Shown here piece by piece: positions 32,285 through 43,499 of a DNA stretch of 64,000 nucleotides. A model generated the notes under the pieces. That model was not told where the DNA came from. It saw only the letters and a program-made list of their open reading frames with translations, and did no database searches. The stretch is from Asterella californica (taxonomy: Eukaryota; Streptophyta; Marchantiopsida; Marchantiales; Aytoniaceae). Position 1 is the stretch's first letter, and each line of letters opens with the position of its first letter. The stretch is taken from contig JAYKYS010000014.1 in assembly GCA_036924285.1 (NCBI GenBank), forward strand, positions 8,122,001-8,186,000, read 5' to 3'. The position numbers and the translations under genes were made by a program.

Positions 32285-33460
32285 AGCGATGAAACATGTA
32301 TGTTTCGCTCCACTGGGTAAGCGAAACACGTATAAAATCTTACTCCGTAGAGCGACACTGGCTGTATAGCACAATAAGGGAGCGATACAAGGTAAGTTTG
32401 TCCCGCGTGGGGTACTTCTTTATCGCACGGGGCGATACAAAATGTATCGCCTCGCTAGGGAGCGAAACATGCTATGTTTTGCTCCTGCGGGGCAACACAA
32501 GTAGTGTTTCGTCCCTCGGGAGGATAGTCCCTTACCGCCGGGGACGATACAAGCTGTATCGTCCCGCAAGGGAGCGAAACATGCTATATTTCGCTCTTGC
32601 GAGGCGACACAAGTAGTGTTTCATCTGGCAGGAGGGTAGTCCCTTACCGCCGGGGGCGATACAGACTGTTTCGCATCGCTAGGGAGCGAAATGGACTATG
32701 TATCGCACCTGCGGGGTGACACAAGTAGTGTTTCGCTCGACAGGAGGGTAGTCTCTTACCGCCGGAGGCGATACAGTCTGTATCGTCCCGCTAGGGAGCG
32801 AAACAGGTTATGTTTCGCTCCTACGGGACAACACAAGTAGTTTTTTGCTCGGCAGGAAGATAGTCCTTTACCGCCGGGGACGATATAGTCTATATCGCCC
32901 CGCTAGAGAGCGAAACATGCTATGTTTCGCTCCTGCGAGGTGACACAAGTAATGTTTCGCTCGGCAGGAAGGTAGTCCCTTACCGCCGGGGGCGATACAG
33001 TCTGTTTCGCATCACTAAGGAGCGAAACGGGTTATGTATCGCACCTGCGGGGTGACACAAGTGGTGTTTCATCCGGCAGGAGAGTAGTCTCTTACCGCGG
33101 GGGCAATACAGACTGTATCGCCTCGCTAGGCTGTGATACATCAATTGTTTCACCCCTCGCAAAGGGTACTCTCTTACCACGGGGGCGATACAAGCTGTAT
33201 CGCGACGATAGGGTGCGAAACATCTTGTGTTTCGCTCCTCGCGAAGGGTACTTCCTTACCGTGGAAGGCGATACAGGCTGTATCGTCCCGCTAGGTTGTG
33301 AAACATCCTATGTTTTGCTTCTGTAAGACGATACACTCGCGAAGTGTACTCTTTTACCGCGGGGGGAGATACAGACTGTATCGCCCCCCTAGGTTGCGAA
33401 ACATCCTATGTTTCGCTTCTACGGAGCGATACATCAATTGTTTCACCCCTCGCGAAGTGT
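32285..33460. repeat. Tandem array of palindrome-bearing units
   Basis: About ten units begin with a GCGATACAG-type half-palindrome at roughly 32430, 32544, 32654, 32767, 32878, 32989, 33103, 33184, 33266 and 33364. Spacing is 110-114 bp in most and 81-98 bp in the last ones. Each unit holds two near-perfect inverted motifs: GCGATACAGNCTGTATCGC and GAGCGAAACATGCTATGTTTCGCTC, plus a conserved TAGTCCCTTACCGCCGGGG spacer. More degenerate units precede it (32285-32430). The array stops within a few bases of the right-arm edge (33461). No protein is encoded. Confidence 0.9.
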
Positions 33461-33525
33461 GCTTGCTATCGATGACCGAATTGTCATGCTATAGGGTCGT
33501 GGTAGTCCGTCTTTGAGACAACAAG

Positions 33526-34032
33526 ATGGCTTCAGTTCACGGAGTCTCTGAGAACGAGTAGAATTGGAGCAATTTGAATTTTCCCGATGATCTCGAGTTT
33601 TCCTTACAGAGAGACCGTGACATTGCTCTAGAGGGCGAGCAAATCGAGTTCGAGCGTTGGCAATCAGAGTGGAGAAACTCAGAGCATCGACATGTTGTTG
33701 ATATGAAAGATCGATCGTGGGAGGATGTACGATCGGCAGCTAGTAAAATAAAAATGGATGAAATCTTCACTTCATTTGAAGAATTTGATTATTTTCTGTG
33801 TTGTTTATGTGTGTTATTAGGTCGTTCTTGCCAGAAGGTTAAGACACAGAAAGAATACCTACTTCGCATTTGTAGGTATGGGCTCCAATGCAACTCTGAA
33901 AGCAAGGTGGTAATTCAAGAAATGGTTCAGAGCAGCTTGATGAGAACACGATCCGGATCATGTTTCGTCAGCTCGCAATGTATTTGGTCCAACATTCTCG
34001 GAATTCACAAACGGAGGAGGAGAAGAAGTTAG
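33526..34032 (+). pseudogene. MULE 1 transposase, N-terminal part (right copy)
   Basis: ATG at 33526. The conserved MuDR-type domain lies at about 33700-33880 (VRSAASKIKMDEIFTSFEEF, LLGRSCQKVKTQKEYLLRIC). An in-frame TAG at 33559-33561 replaces a Trp codon kept in the left copy. Beyond 33877 the frame continues into sequence the left arm has lost and ends at 34032. The transposase core follows in further pieces. Confidence 0.85.
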
Positions 34033-35951
34033 GTAGGAGTCGAGAGCGATCAGCTAAGTGTTGGAGCTGGTGAGAATATCAATGCTGAAGGTGGAGTTAT
34101 GACTCAACGCCGACTCGGAGAGAATGGAGCATGTGGAGAACGATTGCGATACATCATTGGAGGACGGCATTCTTATTGAGTTGCTGGTATTCTTTCGGAA
34201 GAAGGAGATGGTACTCTTTCTTGCCCTTTTAGGATGCGAGCGACGAAATCTAGACTGACAAGCATCATTTAGATTTCTATTTGCAACGTTACCCATACTT
34301 GTCCAGCGAGTGTACATAGTTGACGGGGATCTACAAGCAATGCAAAATGACTCAAGCATTGTGCTTGCTAATCGCGTGACCTTGAATGAGAATATTGCTA
34401 TGACGAATCTCGTGGAAGAGTTTCGTCATAACTACCATAAGAAAACGAAATATGTGCAAATGTGGAGAATGCGTGAGATTTTCAGAGATTCTCTGTATGG
34501 AAATCAGTCCACTTCTTTCCACTACATTCTAGGTCTGTGTAGACGAATAGAGTCATTAGATGGTCAAGCGATTGTGGATTGGAGCAATTGAGAGAATAGA
34601 CCTCTAGTTTTCCATCATGCATTCATCTGTCCGGGGGCAACTCGCAGCGTTTTGTCGTATTGTCAAAATGTTATTGCACTAGATGCTTGTCACTCCAAGA
34701 ACCGTAAATATCCCTGCCAGATCTTTCTGACGTCTGTCTTGGATGGAAACAACAAGGCGATAATACTAGCTTATGCTATCGCTCCATTGGAGTCCACCGA
34801 AACTTGGACATGGTTTCTTCGACTCTTGAAATAATCTATACACGGTATAGACTCTTCAGATATTGTGCTGATATCAGATCGATAGAAAGAGCTTGAACGA
34901 GCCGTGATAGAGGTTTTCCCCGGAGCTGTACATGGTCATTGTGCGCAACATATTCGGATGAACCTACGAAGTCAGTTTGGACGGGAGTCAGAGAAGTCAT
35001 TTATGACACTACTGTATGCACATAGCAAGAACGGTAAGTTCTGAACCTGTTCGTGTCCGTGGAATGATAATGTGCGTGCGTATATGTTTATGTTATCTTT
35101 GCTTCCCTCGGACCTTACCATGAGCATCACTCTTGTTCTTTCAGATCACCTTTAGAGTCCAGTACTAGTGGGTTCGGTTGCTTTTGTAATAGTGGAGTTT
35201 CAGTATAGTTCTATGGACTACATGATGGAGTGCTATGTGCATGCGTATGTATAATGTTTAGTGGTGACTGACAAGTGTACTGCAATGTGTTCGGGTCAGT
35301 TGGTTCTTAGCATAGAGTGTACATGATGGTTATAGGAGCTAAATGTGTCTGTGTTCGGGAGGCAGATTTAAGACGATAATGCAGAAAATCGAGTCACATG
35401 GTGAGAAAGGACGAGCATTGGCTACTTACTTGAAGTCCATAAAACCGGAATGGCATAGCCGGGCGTGATTTCACTTACGACGCTATGAGAAAGTTACGTC
35501 AAACTTGGCCGAGTCCATGAATAATGCATTACGTCCTATCAAAGTCCATGCTCCATTTCAAATACTGTTAGATTTATGATTTTATATAATGAAGCAGTTC
35601 TCCACCCGTCGAATGAAGCTTGAGGTGCACAGAGACCTGCTAACAACATTTGCTAAATCACGATTTGAAGAGAATGAGCTATCAGCGGAACAACTGCTAT
35701 GCTCAAATCATCTCCTACACAAGCTAGTATTAGAGCACTAGATGCACGCAACTTTGTAGTGAAATGTGGAGAACTACAACATAGAGGTACGTGCACTTGT
35801 TTCAAGTACCAAGAGATGGCAAGGCCTTGTATGCATGCTATCTGCTGGGACCATGAGATAGGTATCGATTGTAGTTATTCGTTTGACTGCATTTGGTATG
35901 CTGAAAGTCTGTTCAGCATATACGGTCAGCATAGTTTGCAAGCATTCACAG
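34033..35951 (+). pseudogene. MULE 1 transposase, catalytic and SWIM region
   Basis: Fragments of the core are readable in order: NLVEEFRHNYHKKTKYVQMW (about 34410), VIALDACHSKNRKYPCQIFL with the first catalytic Asp (34682), LISDR then a TAG stop (about 34870-34886) with the second Asp, HGHCAQHIRMNL, NLAESMNNALRPI with the acidic residue (about 35503-35540), and a SWIM zinc finger (CTC...PCMHA, about 35791-35835). A stretch at about 35030-35360 that does not read as protein may be an intron. Several stops and the insertion at 35952 make it inactive. The C-terminus continues at 52554. Confidence 0.86.
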
Positions 35952-35952
35952 T
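35948..35952 (+). repeat. Target-site duplication ACAGT, 5' side
   Basis: The MULE frame reads ...HSLQAFTV up to ACAGT; after the retroelement block, ACAGT occurs again at 52554-52558 and the MULE frame resumes (VQDLDPVFG). Removing the block and one ACAGT joins the coding sequence without a shift. Five bases is the usual size for Ty3/gypsy-type elements. Confidence 0.85.
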
Positions 35953-37923
35953 TGTGGTGTCCACAATTTACAAGATTCAAGAATTTTTGAAATTTTTAAG
36001 ATTAATAATTTGTTTGTATAACTGAAGAAGCTTTGTTACTTAAGATTACGGCTTCCTTAGAAGGAAGATGATCTTACGATCCTTTTTCGTAATAAGAAGT
36101 TAACTTCTCCGAAGACAGAAGACGGCGGAAGACAAAAGACACGTATCTTTCGGAAGACGGCAACCGTGGAAGCCTAACCACGTATTTCCAAGTAAAGAAG
36201 TAGGTGTATCCACCAGGTAACACCGAGGTGGTGGGTAGGTCAGGTAGGTCATCTAGGTTGAGAACCCTTAAACTGCGCGAGAAGATGCGAAGGAAGCGCA
36301 TTAGCACAGAACATTACCCGCTTCTCGCATCGAGGTTGCTTTGGCCTAGAAGATCGAATTGGAGGGTAATCGAGTTGAGTGAAGGCAGCATAGTGAAATT
36401 GAGTGGAGCCAGGATCGATTCACAGCTAGGAAGGAGGCGAGGGCAAATCGCTGATGAGTAGGAAGCACATCGAGCTGACGGAGTCTTCTGAAGACTCCCG
36501 GAAACAGACATTGAAGGGCAGCTGCGAGGAATCAGAAGAGGAACCTTATTCGATTGAGGAGTGGCACGGCATTGGCAGCAGCAGCAGCTTAGTGGGGTCG
36601 AAGTCGTAAGTGCGCAGAAGATTGAAGGAAGGCCGGGAAGCAGCAGAAGACTCTAGAAGTTCTTCCCATGTTCTCTTTCCTTCTCTCTGCTTCTCGCCTT
36701 TTGTTTGGTATCTCTCGCGCTTCCCCGGTTGTTTGCAGACAACCCGATCGATTGATTCCTTCCCCACATTTTTCCTTCTGAGACATTAGGCGCGGAAGCG
36801 CTGCCCAATTTTCGACAGCCATCTTTTTGCTTCTTCCCGAGTGCAATTCGAGCTTCCCTACCCATCGTCCTCAAATTAGAGATCACAGCTATCAATTTCC
36901 CTACCCTACCATCCCTCTAGTCCCGAAATCTTGAATAGAAGACTCTCCGGAAGATCTGAACATCTTCGAAAGACGCTTCTGAAACCTGAACATCTTCAGA
37001 AGACGCTTCGGAAGCCTGACTGTCTTCGGAAGACGAATGTGTGCAATTCGTATCAAGAGTGGATTTGCTTTGCTTTGGTGTTGAGAGAGGCTTGATACGA
37101 ATCTCGAGTGGCTTGGTGAGTTGTTTGTTATTTCGAGAAGTTGGAAGTTGGGAACTAGGCCTGTACCTCCCGATCTTCCAAGCTTCTCAAATCCACATCT
37201 TCCAAGAGAGACTATAGGACTGGAAGGCTGGCAGAATGCGCGAGAAGACGTGAGGGTCCTTTACGGGTCTCTTCTGTCCGACCCATAGCAGCCTATTCCT
37301 TCTTCTTCTCGAACTTAGAAGAGAGTTGTGAGAAGTCTTGCTGGCAGAATCTGGAGAGAATGGTCGAGGGTCATGTCTTCCCATCATGCAGCAAGTTTTT
37401 TTTGAGTGCGTATGAGAGGTGAGAAGTCAAAAGAACGAAGTGCGAATGTCTTGAGTCTGTTGTGAGGATAGATTGCATGTAGGAAGCAGAAGACATGTGA
37501 GATCAGTGAAGGGAAGCCTGGCTTCGGGAGGTCTTCCGAGAAAGATATTCAATCGGAAGCTGTCTCGGGAGTCTTCGTAGAGACCACTGTCACCGCAGGA
37601 GTCCGCAACCAACTTCTGAACCTGTTACACATTCTACTTCTTGCATATCTTGTATCTTCTGTTAGGAAGTAGGATGGAATGCAAGGTGGGTTGTCTTCTT
37701 AGTAATCCATGCGAGGCCTTGCTTCGTTAAGATTGTTTAGATATAGCTCGGAAGACGAGAGCTATTTTGGAAGCACGGTTAGAATCCCGGAAGACGGAGT
37801 AGTTGTCTTATGGAAGACTAGATTCGTCTTCTCAGAGTGGAAGCTAGACTCTAAGGACTTGGGAAGGACTGAGCCTTCGGTTCACAGTAAGTACGTGTGG
37901 CTTAGTGCAACAGAGTTTCAAGT
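35953..37923 (+). repeat. LTR-like repeat A plus leader, copy A3
   Basis: Starts TGTGGTGTCCACAATTTACA right after the target duplication, which fixes the left end of the element. It runs to the gag ATG at 37924. Motif clusters of the GTCTTCNGAAGAC type are at 36105-36165 and 36940-37030. It is related along its length to copies A1, A2 and A4. Confidence 0.82.
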
Positions 37924-38772
37924 ATGTCGATGCATCCTCGAGGATTGGTGTTACCGGCAGCAGAACTGGCCGAGGCCAAACCCTTCCTTAAGGAGTTGGA
38001 TCTCGACTTCCTCTTGTGGGATTGGAACCTTGTCGACCATGGTCTTCTGGAGGAGTTTTGGGCAGCATTACTGCCTCGCAACCGTGTACATGCGAAGGCA
38101 GGAGTAGCTCGAGGAAGACCATCTTCCTGGACTGAAGATTGGTGGTGCAGGGCCTTTCACAGGCGAGAATCTAAGAACCGAGGTTATTGGCTCGTGAAGA
38201 AGATCTTACCCAGGATCTCGAGTGAGTGGCATGTGCCTGGAAGCACAACTTGTCTCTTCCTGGAGGACATGCAGGGAAGAAACGGCTGAAAGGTTGAATC
38301 TTACCGGGAACCGCAGAAGCGTCTTCTGGCGAAGTTGTTTCTTCACCTCTTTCCTAAGGAGAAGGCGCAGAAGACGAGGTACCTTGGAGATCATGACGTG
38401 GAGTTCCTGGAAGCAGTGTGCACGGGAGAGAATGTCAACTGGAGTGCGTTCTTCCACGCTTATGTGCAGGCAGAGCTGGTGTACTTAGGTACCCCGGCAG
38501 GAGGACATCTTACTCCGTTCTTCTGTTACCTGTATGTGGCCAAGGGGGATCTCACGGAATATCAGTTGGCAAGATATGGACCAACAGGGCAGCATGAGAC
38601 GAAGGAGGAGACCTCGGGAGAAGACGTTCGAGCAGCAGCAATGACTCCCCCTCCCACTCTGATGCCGCAGATGAGGCTCGGTACTCATCAGAAGACGCTT
38701 CTGATGAGAGAACACGATTTCAGTGGATCGAAAGATGCGACACCACCAAGGAGAATGGGTCCTAAGAACGTT
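37924..38772 (+). pseudogene. Gag-position coiled-coil protein, unit 3, first part
   Basis: Same start as the intact copy (MSMHPRGLVLPAAELAEAKP). A TGA at about 38287-38289 ends the first frame where other copies have Trp (RNGWK); the frame is readable again from 38290 to GPKNV at 38772. There a second retroelement is inserted (38773-41987) and the coding sequence resumes at 41992. Confidence 0.85.
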
Positions 38773-40070
38773 GTCGTGATGTGAATCATTTCACATAGTA
38801 AATGATTCACTTCTCTGTCAGGCGTTAGTCTTTCTGAGTGAAGTTAAGACCTCAGAGAAGTCCATTTTTGGAAGATGTTATATATTTTGAGTCTTAGTAG
38901 GTGGATTACCATGTTGATAGGGCTTAAGCTCATGGGTTGTATTTGCGTGTCGCCCATGCACGCTTTCTAGTTGATTTAAGTTATTTTTCGGGGCTGCGTG
39001 TCATTTTAGGTAGTTTAAGTTTTACGTTGGCACTCTAGGAGGCTTGACGTGGTAGCCTATGAGTGTAGATAAGTTACCAGGTAGTTTAAGGCACAAAAGG
39101 ACAGTCAAGTGGAGCTATGAACTCCCATTGGTCCATTTTTGTCTTTTGTAAAATTCTAAGTTCAGAAACAGAGCTCTAGAGTGGACACTGCGAAATCTGA
39201 GAGCACTAGGAGAGAGAGCTCGTCGAGCCAAGCATTGTCAGTGAAATTCTTGATCGATTTGGATCAATAAACAAGGAGTTATGCCCAATTGAAGTTCGAT
39301 TTGTGTCATAATTGCAGCACTTCTGTTGATTTTGGGGTTTTGAGTGTCAATTGCAGCAGAATGGAGGAAATCGCTTCAAACCTTCGTGGTTGTGTTCACT
39401 GTCAGCAGGGCTACGACTGTCTCCAAATTTTCATGTCAATTGAGTGAGTGAGTAATTCAGGGCGACCGCTGAAGTAGAGGGGGTCCGAAAAGTTCTCAGT
39501 CTGGAACAGCAACTTCAGAGAGCGAGATCTGGAGTTCTGTGTGGAATCAGGAGGCCCAACTTCACAAGAGTGTTCAGCAAGCTGTCTACTGCAAATCCTG
39601 TAAGAATTTCCCGAAGTGATAGAGCCAATTCTTTGTTCTAGATCGAAACAGCTGTCTGGGTACCAAAAATTGCCGTAATTTCTCTACTCAGAAAGTTTCT
39701 ACTCATATCTTAGTGCTCTGAATTGATCTGAAGCTGAAACTTCGTATGTATATCCAGTAGGACCTCTTTGACATGTAGGAGGAGTTCTGAAGTCTGAACC
39801 TCACATATTTCTCAATCCTGAGTGTCAAAGTTCGCCATCTGATCTTATCATTGCTAGTTAGGTCTGAACTTTACTTCCTGAACATATCAGAAGAGCCAAG
39901 AGACTTATATGAGTGTTTTTCAGTATCACCTTGAGACCTGAAGCCTATCCTTTGAGTAAACCAGCCATAGCCTGAAGCCCAACGCTTCCTTGAGTAGATT
40001 GAACACAACCTTCAAGCTCATATCATAGTCAGAAGGTTCGCCCTTCCCGAGGAAAACTCTCAACCCGACA
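38773..40070 (+). repeat. 5' LTR of a second retroelement family
   Basis: 1298 bp starting TGTCGTGATG and ending AACCCGACA, so the ends form the inverted pair TGTCG/CGACA. The last 351 bp (39720-40070) are repeated at 41636-41987. The preceding four bases ACGT (38769-38772) recur after the 3' copy (41988-41991). The bases after the LTR (TCTGGTGCTTCC) would be the primer-binding region, but I cannot assign a tRNA. Confidence 0.85.
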
Positions 40071-40138
40071 TCTGGTGCTTCCACTGAGAGCTCTTGGGGT
40101 GATAGATTGAGAAGGTTGAGTTGCTACAAGGAGAAGAG

Positions 40139-41596
40139 ATGGATCGCAAGAGCGGAGCTGCTGCTGCTGCCTCTGGGGCTGGAGCATCAACGTCTACTGC
40201 ATCACCTTCTGTAACACCAGCGGCTACAGCAACATCTACATCTGGTCTGGACACGGCTGAGATTCTGAAGACGCTTGCGGCCTTGGTCCAACAGCATCCG
40301 ATCGTTAGAGGGGGTGAGTTAAAATCCACCAAGGCTTTGCAAGCTATTGTGAACATATGTGGAAGGTTTGAAGGTAGAGATATTTCTAGATATCTGCGTG
40401 AGTATAGAGGAGAGATGGAGCTGGTTAGGGTTGCCGATGCTGAGATGATAGCAAGCTTTGAGTTAGCTGTCATTCCTGAGTTGCGGAACCAAGTTAGGGA
40501 TGTACAGAGAAGAAACCTTGGAATCTGGATGAGTTTTGAGCGATCTCTTCGAGAGGAGTTTCTTGAGGAGGATTCAGAGAGAGTTACTAGGAGAACGTTC
40601 TTAGACTGGGTTGAGCAGCAACCTGATCGTATGATGAGCCTGAGTAAGTTGTTGAGAGAGTTTGATCGGAGATATCGACAACTCTCAACTCTAGAGCGAA
40701 TAACCTTAGATGCTAGGAGAACAGAGCTTTTCCTGCAAGCTACCGATGATGCTACATCAGATCGGTTATGTTTTATGTTGGTCGATCGATCTGCTGAGGG
40801 AGGTGTTACTATGGATTGGGGGAGAGTTGAGGATGCTGTGGCTGTATTGACAAGGCAGAGGAGGGGAAGAGTGGCTGTGGGAGGACGTCCGCTTGCAGAA
40901 GTGGTCACTCCATCTTATGCTGCTCCTCAAGTACAGCAACCTTTGGCCCCTGCTCCCAGACCTGTTGTCCCAGCTGCAGTTCCTTTGATGCCAGTTGTGC
41001 TAGCTTCGGCACAAAAGGCACTTGTTCAGAGACCTGTGGAGAACCATGATCAACAGAACCAGATCGAAGACCTGATTCAGCAGATGCGAGAGCTGAAGGT
41101 AGAGCTAGCTGGATTGCAGAGAGAGCAGCCACCGGCGCCTGCTGCTGCACGTCCAGGAGGAGCTCCTGTTCGTAGATGTATCTGGTGTGACAATCCTGAT
41201 CACTTCCGAGGAGACTGTCAAGAGCTCACAGCTGCTTTGCGAGATGGTGTGGTTCGCTATCAGAACGGTAGGCTGCATCTTTTCTCTATTGGAGAGCCGT
41301 TGAGCACGCAGTTTGGACGAGGAGGGATGAGGAGTCTATCACAGATTGCTACAACTGCAATGGCAACTGCGTTGATGGCGTCGTTGATATATTCTGATGT
41401 ATATGCTGGGCATATCGAGGTCTCTTCTAGTCCTACATTGCTAGATAGGACTGTTGAGAAGAGTGTGGCTCAAGTTCCTTCTGAGATACTGAAGAGAGGA
41501 GCCGAGTCTATTCGTAGGGTCACAAGATGGGAAGATCTTGTAGATGCTGTTTCTATCAGAGCATTCCTGGATGTAGATAGACATGTTCATTGGTAG
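40139..41596 (+). CDS. Retroelement Gag with zinc knuckle
   Basis: An open frame of 485 codons from ATG at 40139. After an Ala/Ser/Thr-rich start (residues 5-35) comes an alpha-helical region resembling plant Ty3/gypsy Gag (about 60-240, with LREEFLEED and a Trp/Leu-rich core), a Pro/Ala-rich linker (250-290), a short helix, and the knuckle CIWCDNPDHFRGDC (CX2CX4HX4C) at about residues 347-360. Downstream it runs about 120 residues without a protease or polymerase motif and stops 39 bases before the truncated 3' LTR, so pol has been deleted. Codon use and composition differ from the GAAGAC-rich gag it is inserted in. The frame is intact, which suggests a fairly recent insertion. Confidence 0.82.
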   Translation: MDRKSGAAAAASGAGASTSTASPSVTPAATATSTSGLDTAEILKTLAALVQQHPIVRGGELKSTKALQAIVNICGRFEGRDISRYLREYRGEMELVRVADAEMIASFELAVIPELRNQVRDVQRRNLGIWMSFERSLREEFLEEDSERVTRRTFLDWVEQQPDRMMSLSKLLREFDRRYRQLSTLERITLDARRTELFLQATDDATSDRLCFMLVDRSAEGGVTMDWGRVEDAVAVLTRQRRGRVAVGGRPLAEVVTPSYAAPQVQQPLAPAPRPVVPAAVPLMPVVLASAQKALVQRPVENHDQQNQIEDLIQQMRELKVELAGLQREQPPAPAAARPGGAPVRRCIWCDNPDHFRGDCQELTAALRDGVVRYQNGRLHLFSIGEPLSTQFGRGGMRSLSQIATTAMATALMASLIYSDVYAGHIEVSSSPTLLDRTVEKSVAQVPSEILKRGAESIRRVTRWEDLVDAVSIRAFLDVDRHVHW

Positions 41597-41635
41597 GATG
41601 CTTCTGTGGAAGAAAAAAGGCGACGAGAGGCATAT

Positions 41636-41987
41636 GAATTGATCTGAAGCTGAAACTTCGTATGTGTATCCAGTAGGACCTCTTTGACATGTAAGAGGAG
41701 TTTTGAAGTCTGAACCTTCACATATTTCTCAATCCTGAGTGTCAAAGTTCGCCATCTGATCTTATCATTGCTAGTTAAGTCTGAACTTTACTTCTTGAAC
41801 ATATCAGAAGAGCCAAGAGACTTATATGAGTGTTTTTCAGTATCACCTTGAGACCTGAAGCCTATCCTTTGAGTAAACCAGCCACAGCCTGAAGCCCAAC
41901 GCTTCCTTGACTAGATTGAACACAGCCTTCAAGCTCATATCACAGCCAGAAGGTTCGCTCTTTCCGAGGAAAACTCTCAACCCGACA
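41636..41987 (+). repeat. 3' LTR fragment of the second retroelement family
   Basis: 352 bp nearly identical to 39720-40070. The first 950 bp of the LTR and all of pol are missing; the joint to the internal sequence is at 41635/41636. It ends AACCCGACA and is followed by the ACGT duplication. Confidence 0.88.
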
Positions 41988-41991
41988 ACGT

Positions 41992-42703
41992 GTCTAGGAA
42001 GACCACCTCCTTCCCGATCATTCACTCTGGATCGGAGTCCGACTCACCGGATGAACCCTTGAGTACCCCAGCTGCGCAGAAGACCGCTTCTGCAACACCA
42101 AGGAGTCTTCCGAAGACTCCAGAAGACGAAGGATGGATGGATACTCCTACTGCGATGTGAGAAAGTACAGTAAAGAGGACCGTTTCTACCATGGGGAGAG
42201 ATCTTCCACCTCGAAAGATGAGAAGAGTAGCTTTTTCCCGTGCGCAGAAACTGAAGACCATAGTGGTGGAAGATGCATCCTTGTCTCTGGAAGACAAGGT
42301 CGACACCTCCGATCGGATTGTGGAGATGAACCTGTCTTCCGCGGGAAGAAGACTGGAAGATTTTAGTGCCTTCTTCCACTCAGAGATCCAGCCCGCTATG
42401 GAGTTTATCGAGAAGAGAGCGAAGGCTCAGGAAAAGCCACTACAGCCTCGATTCGGTCTGCGCACCTTGATGCGGCAGGAAGAAGGCCAGAAGAGGGTAG
42501 AAGCCCTGGAAGTCAACCTCCGCACCACAGAGAAGCTCGCAGCGAAGTACAAGGCGGAAGTAGCCGCTTCTGCCAAGGAGCTAACGCAGCTGAAGAAGAG
42601 CAACCAGGAGTTGCAAGCGCGTTGACAGCAGCGTGACCATGAGGTTCTGCGAGTGCGGGATAAGATCACCGCCCTTGCAGAGGAGAAGACGACATGGAAG
42701 ACA
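41992..42703 (+). pseudogene. Gag-position coiled-coil protein, unit 3, second part
   Basis: Continues the gag interrupted at 38772 (KTTSFPIIHSGSESD...). The basic motif (LPPRKMRRVAFSRAQ) and the first half of the coiled coil are readable (42191-42625), with a frame change near 42160 and a stop at 42623-42625 (TGA in GCGTTGACAG). It is cut in the coiled coil at 42703, where a hairpin and then reverse transcriptase follow. The C-terminal third is missing. Confidence 0.82.
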
Positions 42704-42751
42704 CTTCTTTCGATCCAAACACACATTTCTGTGTGTTTGGATCGAAAGAAG
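42704..42751. repeat. Perfect 22-bp inverted repeat with 4-base loop
   Basis: Arms 42704-42725 and 42730-42751 are exact reverse complements around TTTC. The hairpin sits at the joint between the truncated gag and the reverse transcriptase part, in sequence that no other copy of the unit has. It could mark the deletion or template switch that joined the two. Confidence 0.9.
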
Positions 42752-43477
42752 ACCACCTGATATTTCTAAAAAAATGTTCTTTTGAAGTGTAGAGAACATC
42801 GTTTGGCTCTTCACCCGGAGAAGTGCTTCTTTGACATGTCAGAGGGAATTTTGCTAGGACATAAGATTTCTGGAAGAGGTATAGAAGTTGACTGTGCCAA
42901 GGTGGAAGTCATCATGAAACTTCACTCACTTGCTAACCTGACTCAGTTGAGAAGCTTCCTAGACAACGTAGGATACTACAGGAAGTTTATTGACAGGTAT
43001 GCAGAGGTAGCAAGAAGACTTACCAAGTTGCTGAAGAAGGACGAACCTTACGTTTGGTCTTCTGAGCAGCAGGAAGCATTCGAAGAAATGAAGAGACTTC
43101 TGTCCGAATCCCCTGTCTTGAGGCCACCTGATTGGGAGAGAGTCTTCCACATTTATGTGGATGTTTCTGCTTTCCTCATAGGGGTGGTATTGAGTCAGAA
43201 AGATGAGAAGAAGAAGGATTATCTCATCTACTATGCGGGAAGACAACTCAGGGATGCAGAGAAGAAGTACTCTACAACTGAAAGGGAGTGTCTTAGCATG
43301 ATTTGCTCCTGTAGGAAGTTTAGGCACTATCTTCTAGCCAATCCGTTTGTCTTCTATGTGTATCATTTTTCTTTGAAACATCTCGTGAAGAAAGCAAATT
43401 TGTATGGTAGAATAGCTAGGTGGATTCTTCTACTCCAGGAATTTACTTACACCGTTGAGTACAGGCCTGAAAGATAG
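42752..43477 (+). pseudogene. Ty3/gypsy reverse transcriptase (C-terminal part) and RNase H
   Basis: Reverse transcriptase copies the element RNA into DNA and RNase H removes the RNA. The frame from about 42782 starts after the palm: CREHRLALHPEKC, LGHKIS, LRSFLDNVGYYRKFI, LTKLLKKDEPYVWS. RNase H follows (VDVSAFLIGVVLSQ, YYAGRQLRDAEKKYSTTERE). The catalytic YxDD box of the palm is absent because the region upstream is missing, and the family's TDH motif is changed to YHF, so the enzyme cannot be active. It is cut on the 5' side at the hairpin. Confidence 0.9.
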
Positions 43478-43499
43478 CATGTTAATGCTGACTACCTAT

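Noticed and set aside
32285..33460. CRISPR-like array
   Set aside because: Units are regularly spaced and palindromic, but the stretches between palindromes are also conserved (TAGTCCCTTACCGCC), spacing varies from 81 to 114 bp, and the context is plant nuclear DNA.
37850..37923. tRNA primer-binding site for repeat A
   Set aside because: No stretch near the gag start resembles the usual initiator-Met or other tRNA 3'-end complement, so the LTR end was left open.
40060..40908. 282-codon open frame on the minus strand
   Set aside because: It is the antisense shadow of the retroelement Gag (40139-41596), low in complexity and without motifs.
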